This document shows positions 50,401 through 59,400 of a DNA stretch of 64,000 nucleotides, one piece after another; positions within the stretch are counted from its first letter, which is position 1, and each line of letters opens with the position of its first letter. The notes below the pieces were generated by a model, which was not told where the DNA came from, did not search any database, and saw only the letters and a list, made by a program, of their open reading frames with translations. This stretch comes from Pomphorhynchus laevis (Eukaryota; Acanthocephala; Palaeacanthocephala; Echinorhynchida; Pomphorhynchidae): the NCBI GenBank assembly GCA_012934845.2, contig WNNJ02000387.1, positions 151,459 through 215,458 on the forward strand, read 5' to 3'. The translations under genes were made by a program, and so were the position numbers.

Positions 50401-53400
50401 ATACCTGACTGGGTTAAACTGTGCTCCGGGAGCTGATAAGCTTCAGTTTTATAATTGTAAATGTTGCCAAAAACCGGAGTTCGATTACAAGTAGAGCAGA
50501 CTTCCTTATCACTCCTAGACGAGCTGATGGTAGCCGGCAGCACTCATCAGTAGGGTGAACTACCATCAGTCGTTTTGGCTGCCTTGTGATATATTAAGAA
50601 AGCATCTCTGAGAATTTGCTTACGTGATAGCATGGGCATTACCTCTTAAAACTAACCATATGATTTCCTGTCGCAGCTTGATCCTGTGAGAAAGCAAGCA
50701 ACGACAGCAATTAAAATTCCTGCTGAATAAAATTAGGATGATCCGGAAAGCACATGGTTAGTTTAAAGAGGTAATGCCCATGCTACCACGTAAGCAAATT
50801 CTCGGAGATGCCTTCTTAATATATCACAAGGCAGTTGAAACGACTGATAGTAGTTCATTCTGCTGATGAGTGCTGCCGGTTACCATCAGCTCGTCTAGGA
50901 GTGATAAGGAAGTCTGCTCTACTTGTAATCGGTTTTTTGGCAATATTTACAATTATAAAACTGAAGCTTATTAGCTCCCGGAGCACAGTTTAACACATCC
51001 AGATATAAAATTATAAAAATGTATCCTCCAAAGGATCCTGTAAGAAAGCAAGAAACGATAGCAAGTAAAATTCCTGCTTAATAAAATTCTGATGATCCGG
51101 AAAGCACATGGTTAGCTTAAGGAGGTAATGCCTTTGCTACCACGTAAGCAAATGCTCGGAGATGTGTTCTTAATATATCACAAGGCAGCCGAAACGACTG
51201 ATGGTAGTTCATCCTACTGATGAGTGCTGCCGGATACCATCAGCTCGTCTAGGAGTCATAAGGAAGTCTGCTCTACTTGTAATCAAACGCCGGTTTTTTT
51301 TGGCAATATTTACAATTATAAAACTGAAATTTAAGACAATCGGATTGATATCTATAAAAATGTATCCTTCAAAGGATCCTGTCAACCACTGGTTAATGTG
51401 TCAGGTAGTGGAGGCAGTGCACGAACCAAACAACTCCAAACATCGCGATCCTTATCAAAAGACCAGAGTTCACTTTCAGACAGTCAAAGGCGGTCTTCGG
51501 ATAGCTTCGAGATTTGATCGCTCCACCGTTATCGAGGTCTACCTCGACGCCTCTTTCCAGAGAATCCGACTTGGAAAACTCTCGGAGGAAGGAATCCCTA
51601 GACATCCTCAGAACGTGGATGATCTGGAAAGCACATGGTTATTTTAAAGGGGTAATTCCCATGCTACCAAGTAAGCAAATTCTCGGTGATGCCTATTTAA
51701 TATATCACAAGGCAGCCGAAACGACTGATAGTAGTTCACCCTACTGATGAGTGCTGCCGGCTACCATCAGCTTGTCTAGGAGTGTTAAGCAAGTCTGCTC
51801 TACTTGTAATCGAACTCCGGTTTTTTGGTAATATTTACAATTATATATAAGAATAAATAAATAAAATACAAGATTTTACCTGTTTACCACTTGTTCAGGT
51901 GTCAGGTCGTGGAGTGAGTGCACGAACCAAACTACTCCAGACATGGCGATGCTGAGCGACAGGCCAGAGTTCTCTTTCGTACAGCCAAATGCGGTCTTCG
52001 GACAGCTTCGAGATTTGATCGCTTCACCGTTATCGAGGTCTACCACAAAGCCTCTTTTCAGAAATTCCGACCTGGAAAACCTTCCAAGGAAGACGATCCC
52101 TAGACATCCTCAGAACGTGTCCTAGCCACCTCAACTGATTTTCTTCAAATTTGGGAAGCAGTGACCTTACTTCGAGTCTATTTCGGATGACCGAATTCCG
52201 CACCTTATCTCTTTGGGTAAGACTGGCCATACCGCGAAAAAACCTCATTTCGGTCGCCAGCATATATTTGGGTGTTGAAATCAGTGCTCATTTTGCCAAT
52301 CCAAGCCTGATGGCCTTACCATCAGCTCACAACCTTCTCTTTCTTGAGAAACTTAAAAGATAAGACATAGAAGGGTTTATGTAAGCAATATTCGCCTTAT
52401 TCCTGCTCAGTTGAAGCCTATGCCTATAACTATAATATTCTTTCAAGATAGCGTGTCTCTGAGACATAGAAAGATTGGGAAGATGTATTATTTTTGCTAG
52501 AACCTTAAGTTTTGTCAGAGTGGGATTGAAAATGTGACATTTAAAGGTAGTCGAAAGGATCCCGTTAATAGAGAACTTTTGCTAGTGCACTGTAGCTACA
52601 TGGTCACACTGATTATACCAATCTGTAGTTATGAGTAGACTAATGTCGAAACGCCCTATTGGTGCTAGGCATCTATGGTAGGTATATTCGGGGTTAAGCT
52701 TCCCGACGAAGGTTGTAAAAAAGTATTCAGGTTTATACTTTCCTGTTCATGTTAATTAAAAAAGTTTTATTTAAATTCTTTCTCTAAAATACATCTATTA
52801 ATAATTATAAATACGTAGATTATATTAAAAAATCAATTGAAACGAAATAGAATGATAAAAATATGAAGTTTATATCCTTTGTCTCATTCGACTATGAAGG
52901 TTTATCTATTTTTACGATTACAAGAAAACATGCTCGAAAGGAAAATGTTTCAAAACAAAAATGTGTTAAACATGGGAAATTATCCTCTTTTGTTGGTGTA
53001 GCAGTATATTAGGAGCCGCATCGAGTATAACTCATTAGAGGAAATATCCTTGATCAACTGAAATATAAGAACCGTTAGGAACCTAGCATTCCAATTTTGA
53101 TCATTGAGATATCCTCTTACTGCAAGAGGAGCGTTCTCCATTGCTTTCGAACACTAAGCAGACAACTCGAAGATAACACAATTTTTACATATAAAGTCGA
53201 CGTAGGTTAGAGATCACCGTGTTATAAATGACTAGAAAGCGTTTTAACTTTTTTAGAGGGATACAGCTATGTTGACTTGTATCAACTTCTAAAATTCTTA
53301 TTTTCCCGTTGTCGGGTTTTTATTTTTTTACAAGATTTTTATTATTTTTTATTTAAATAAATTCTTAATTCTAATCAGTACGCTACAATTCAAAATTTAT

Positions 53401-56400
53401 GAAACTCATCAGCTGCTGAATCAAGACCTAAATTTAAAGTTTAGGAGACCTAAGTTATTCCATCGTTATCTGATTTTGAATTAAATTGATATAGGTAGCA
53501 GAAGGTTAAGGACGTTCAACTTATATTTGTATTCTTGTCTACTGCCGTAACATTGTGACTATTAAACCAAAATCTTTTTAAAAGATTTGGTTTTAATGAA
53601 TTAAAAATTATTATTAAAAATTATTAAATGATTTAAATGATTTCAAATCATGTTTAACAATAATTTAAAATTTATAGAAAAGTCAGGTTTTAATCCAAAT
53701 ATTTTTAATGATTAAAAATTTATTGAAAATCCAGATATTAATCTACACTGATTAGAAGTGATTAGATAATCCCCTTTAATCCGATGTAGTCCTAAAAAAA
53801 GTTAATAAAGTGTATAAATGCCTTCGTTGTTAAAATTATCTACCTGGAATTAAAAATCCAACTTAAAAATAATAAACAACTGTTTCTCTCTTAGAAATAA
53901 GTATAAAACTGACAAAGGCATATTAACATGAACCTTTTTTGAATTGTAAGGTTTTAAAGATCAATTTTCATATTTTACCCTATTTGTTTTTGGTATTCAA
54001 GTATCTAGGGAAATGGATCTCGGGTGCGGTTAGAACCGACCTTATTATATATATTTTTACGCGATTTTTGTAAAAATCGCGTGAAACAATTACTGTTAAT
54101 TGTTAACTTACGACATATACATGTACTACCCAACAGCCTATTAAGAAGTAAAATAGTGTCCAACTTAGTTATGAGGTTTACTACAAATTTATGAAAGTAA
54201 ATCAGCATATTGGCTAGTATTAACAACTTTATAGTAAATAATTGTCGGGTATATAGTTATTAGCTAGCATACTGCACAACAACTATTTCTATATAGCTGT
54301 TGGATAGTATACTGTTCAACAACTGGGCAGTATACAAAAAAATAAAAAAATAAAAAAATGTGCACAAGTGAAAACGTTTATTGCGTGTCGGAGCATCAAA
54401 GCTCCTATGAAAATGTGCCTGTAATCAACGATTCCGCTGGAATTACACATGGTAAATGTAAAGTACCTTCTCCTACATCTTTCCCTTCGGACTTGCAGGT
54501 TAGTCAATTTAATAAGAACTATGTTACTGACTCGGGGGAGCTCCCCCGATACCGAAACTAAAAAATTTAGCAATCATTAATTCAGTTATGCCAATTGAAA
54601 AGCATAAGCTTTTCAATGTTTTTTACGTAGCTTCGTCCAGAACTACTCTGGAAGAGTAGTATTCAATTCGGTCCGATCATTCGTTAATCAACTAAAAGTC
54701 TCATTTTCGTCACATGAACTAATGGATGCTTATGAGTCATTTTTCAATAATAATCTGTCCCATCTGGGATCTCTAACGCTAAAGCCCCTACAGGCAACTG
54801 TTAAAATTCTAATTACCCTCCTTATTTGGAGGAGGAAGATCTGGTTCTCTTACGGGACACGTTCAAGTTGAGTTCTGTCCGCAGATTGAAATCTAAAACA
54901 GGGGAATCCTTACCTGTTGCGTTCTGCGGTACGGACTTAAACAACGCTGATATTTTGTCACGGAATGCAGTCAACCCCTTTATGGGGTATAATCTCAGAT
55001 TCAATTTGGTTGATCAAGATTGCTTCACATTTCCTCATTGTAACTCCTGCCACTGCTGGGGGCACTGGGCCTCCTCCTGTACGCGGGAGAAATCGTGCGG
55101 AGTATGCGGCAAATCTTCCTGTATCGCTTTGTCAAAGGGGGAGAGGTGCGTAGCTCCCCCAGTCTGTACTAATTGTGATGGGGACCACCCCGCGTGGTCA
55201 CGTCGTTGTTGTATTTTCAGAGAACATAGAATGAAATATGCAGTTCCGGCTCCCCCAACTGGAAGAAGTTTTGCTGCTGTTGCCGCGCAGCCATCGGAAA
55301 GAATGTCCAACATGAATATTTTGCACTTACTGGACAACAACAGGAAGAATACATTCTCTCAAATACAGTAGTGCCTAGCACCCCTCCTTGGGGCGTTCCT
55401 AAGTTCTCCCTCAGTTCCGTTGCAATCGGAGAAAGATTGTCCGAAATCAAAGAAAAGGGGTGGATCAGCAAGATCGGTTCCACCCCTCAAGGTTGGCAAA
55501 CTGATAAAAGAGAAAGGCGCCTCAAAGGGAAATGAAGATACTGCCCTGGGGGTTACGATTCTGGATGGGGCTAGTGGCGGGAGGGGCGACCTTCCCGCAC
55601 CTAGCTCTGTCTAGGTTGACTTCCCCCGTCCAACTTGTCTAACACAATGGTGAGTAAGCCTGAGCCTTTTTCACTGAATATTCTTCAGTGGAATTCGGGA
55701 GGTGCTTCTGCCCTTAGACTTTTATCTGGTAGAGATGCAGATGTTATAGTCCTTCAGGAGACGCGGTCTATCCGTATCCCCCAGGACATTACTCGATTTA
55801 TCCCTCAGCATATATACACCCACTTCACTCCGTATATAACGCCTTCTCACTCATCTTCATCTCAAGGTCTTTTAACCTTAGTTAAATGCTCCTTAAGATC
55901 TTCCCTCCTTCTTAACTATTCTTGTCCTGCCCTATCTTGTCTAGCTATATCACTTCGTAAGAACGGTAAATGTATCAGCATAGTCAATATTTATATACGG
56001 CCAGGAGAAATTCACAAGAACCGTGACCTCCTGGATCGTTTATTGGGTAGCGGCTATGACATGTTACTTGGTGATTCCAACGACAGAACTTGTCGTTGGA
56101 TTAATGCAGCAAACCGCAGAGCCAGGAACGAATATCTTATTCACAAACCACCATCCCCCACCTTTCATTGCTCAACAACTAATTCACTCCTCGACATATT
56201 ACTGCTTCATAAGAAGTGGTTGTTAAAACCCTTCTGTACTGAGCAGTCGCGCCAACAACAGACCACCTCTCATGACCTAATTCGTTGGCGGTTAGAGGAA
56301 GATACGTTGCTGAGGAGAAGGTTCCACTTTGATCCCGTCAGGGTGGCCTTCTTTCAGGCAGCTATCCAACTATTCCCCCGAATTGGGAATGAGAGTTTGA

Positions 56401-59400
56401 CCAAATTTAATACTTACCTCTCTTCGCAAGCTACCGCGATACTATCGACTACCTATAAATGTCGCATATACAATCCCACTCCAACAAAGCTCAAGGTCCT
56501 AGCTAAAATGCTATATCTTCCTACTCTCTCTGTTTCCGCCAGACAAGCCCTCTCGAATGAATACTGGAGCACTAGATATAGGTTCTAGTTGAGTAGGGAT
56601 AAGGCAAGCATTTCTCGCCTTAGCCCTTCTCAGTCTTCCTTCTGGAAGATACTCAAGAAGGATAAGTTTGTCTGTTGGAAGGATAGAGCATTAGGTTGGA
56701 TTGGTAGAAAAGGCCTTGATAAAGTTTTGGAGGAGGCACTATCCCTTCACAATTATGGACCCACTCATTCATCCCAACCAATCCCGCCTTGGTGTGACTT
56801 CAGGAGTAGGGACTTATCTGTTACAGATATCCTTAACTCATGGGGGCCACTCCCGGGCACCTCCAGAACCCATGCGCCACTCTCCACTCGTGTCTGTCAG
56901 CTTTTGACAGACAGTCAAAGAAAGGAAGTCGCGATAACAATGCTATTAGCCTCCCCTTCCGACATTGCTAACATAAATATTAGCCGTCGAGTATTTTTAC
57001 CAAAAAAGAAGTCGATTACATGTCCAAAGATCTGCGGCCTATTTCAATTCAAAACTCCCTCATCTCTATTTACGAAAAAGCGCTTGCGCGTAAAATCCGC
57101 GACCATCTAAATAGGTGAAATTTAATCCCACCAGGTTTACATGGGTACGTAAAAGTTCGCTCGGTCCATTCAGCAATAGGTGAAGTGCAACAGTTTTGTC
57201 AGGATAACAGTCATCAGCTTGCTGTTGCTGTCTTTCTTGATTTTTCGGCTGCATTTGACCGCATTTCCATTCCTTTTGTTATCACTTCTCTCAGGTCCCT
57301 CGGGTTGTCTGCGAGAATTGTTAACAGGGTAGAAATATTGTTGTACTCCAAGCGATTCTTCTATGAAGACGACCCTGATGCACGTCAGTTCTATCCTATT
57401 ACGGGTGTGCCTCAAGGCTCCCTACTTTCTCCAATCTTGTATCTTGCTGCCTCCATTGAACTATACAAAAAATTCAAACGCGATCAACATATTGTGGTAT
57501 ATGCTGATGATACTACAGCCCTGTTCTCTGGACGCGGGTGCAAAGATGTAGTCTCTGACATCAGCCATTTCTTTACAAGATTAAAAGATCAGCTGCCCAT
57601 TTCCAATCTTGTTTTAAACTCTTCCAAATCGCAGGTGGTTGTCTTTAATGGCGCCCCTGTGACAAAGACAAAACTCAAGAGATTAGCACTCTCAGCTTTA
57701 TCTTCCATCCTGACTAATCAACCACTCCCTACCTTCACAAATCGAGTAAAATACCTGGGATGCACCATTACGGTGAGCTGGTCAGCGAAAGCTGACCTGG
57801 ATAGACTAAATCGTATCCTGAAGAGAGCTAGATGGGCCCTGAAACGGGCCCAACATCTGTCATTGAAAGAGAAATCCCAAGTGCGCCTCTGGGGTACTTT
57901 GGCTATCTCGGGATTAGCTTTTCTTTTCAAGAGGACGTCCCCCAGAACAAAGACTAAGGTTTCTCAAGCTCCTCGTCTCGCGTTTACCCAGCATAGTCCG
58001 CACCGACTGGACTCTTCGGGGGGTGAAAGACCCCGGGTGGTTCAGTCGCAAGGCGGCGTGTTGGATTGGTTGGGGGCTCAGATCCCCATGGATTTGAGGC
58101 TATAATTCTGAAGAAAACGGGCTTGCATTTGAAGAGTGTCAATTATCTATGAAGAAGATTTAGACTGTAACTGTATCATTGTATTTATTCTATTTATTTA
58201 TCCTGCATGTTATTTATTATTAATAAAATCTATTATTATTTATATCTACCCAGCGGCAGATACGCAACTATACATATTGTTATTAAAAGTGGCTTCTTAA
58301 ATTGCATTGAACAATATACTTAATATCTTAAAGGTTTGCCAATTCGACCCAAGCTTATTAGTTTGATCATACTTTGTTTCAAAACGCAAATCTGTTTCGT
58401 TTGCAATGCGTTGAAAGTTTCATGATCTGTCCAAATGCACATTTTCTCTCTTAATTTTTGTTGCAAATTTAATTAATAAATTTACAAATTAAAAGTTATA
58501 AGCGATTCGTTTAACTATAGTGTTTGTAAATTGATCAAAACAATCATGATTTTAAACTTATTATTTTATATAAATAAAACAATATTAATAACCAACCTGT
58601 GACATAAAAGATTGCTTCCCAACCGGATGCTTTGCATAAGTAACCGCCAAGCGGTAATATGAATATCGGAGCAATGTGGGCACCTAATTCGGTATATGAA
58701 GCAAATTTAGTAAACAAAATCTTGATATTTTAAATTATTTGAAATATATAATTAAATATATAATTATTTAATATTAGTCAAATTATATTATTACATTAAT
58801 AATATAAACGTGTTATTAATATTATTAATATTATTATCATTATATTAGCAGCATTTGTGTTCTTTGTGTTCTTATTAGCAGCATTATATTATACAGCATT
58901 TGTGTTCTTTGCAAAAATGAATGTGCATCTAACCTGTATATGTTCACTTGCCCAATTTTGAAAAATCTGTCACTATCCGATATTGACAGTAGGAGAAGAT
59001 TTTGAAATACAACTTATAAAATTGATAAACTTTTGGTGTATTTATTTTGTTTACCCAGTACCGAAAGGTAAAAAGGTATAATAAATTCTCTCATTATTAT
59101 ATGATAATATAAAAATTTGGTTTTCTCAAACTTTGGTTTTACAATAGCAAGAGTTGCCAGCCTGTGCTTGAGGACTAGTCGTATTCCTTGGCATCAAGTT
59201 CCACGTTACGACGCTAACATTGTAGCTTAATAGTATTTATGAATGTTTTAGACTGCTTACACTTTTTCTCACTTGTGTTTTCTTTGTTCTTGATTCTAAT
59301 AAATTTACTTTTAAAAAAATATATGATAATATTATCATATTATTATATCATTAATATTAATATATATTTACATTATTATTAGTCACATTTACTCACATTT

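Larger units (their letters stand above)
50090..51845. repeat. Inverted array of 360-bp tandem repeats with hammerhead-like parts
   Basis: Two units in one orientation (landmark GATTACAAGTAGAGCAGAC at 50123 and 50483) face three in the other (landmark GTCTGCTCTACTTGTAATC ending near 50930, 51284 and 51811). The symmetry centre is near 50680. The array is bounded by inverted GTAAATATTGCCAAAAA and its complement. The third reversed unit is interrupted by an RTE-like LINE fragment. Each unit contains CTGATGA, GAAAC and matching stems in an unusual order (see findings). No coding capacity. Confidence 0.75.
54340..58240 (+). mobile_element. LINE copy E, best preserved, in an SLC17 intron (opposite strand)
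   Basis: Complete order on the plus strand: A-rich 5' leader, ORF1 from 54358, ORF2 55647-58105, and a 3' UTR ending in TTATTATTAATAAAATCTAT. Least damaged copy and the reference for the family: about 3.9 kb, two frames, no RNase H seen. Confidence 0.9.

Noticed and set aside
51201-51647. 148-residue plus-strand frame as a gene
   Set aside because: It runs antisense to an RTE-like LINE fragment and across a repeat boundary.
50090-51845. CRISPR-like direct repeats
   Set aside because: Units are 360 bp, inverted and eukaryotic in context; no short repeat-spacer pattern.
53394-53420. CTGATGAG on the minus strand near 53407
   Set aside because: No stem II partner or GAAA follows.
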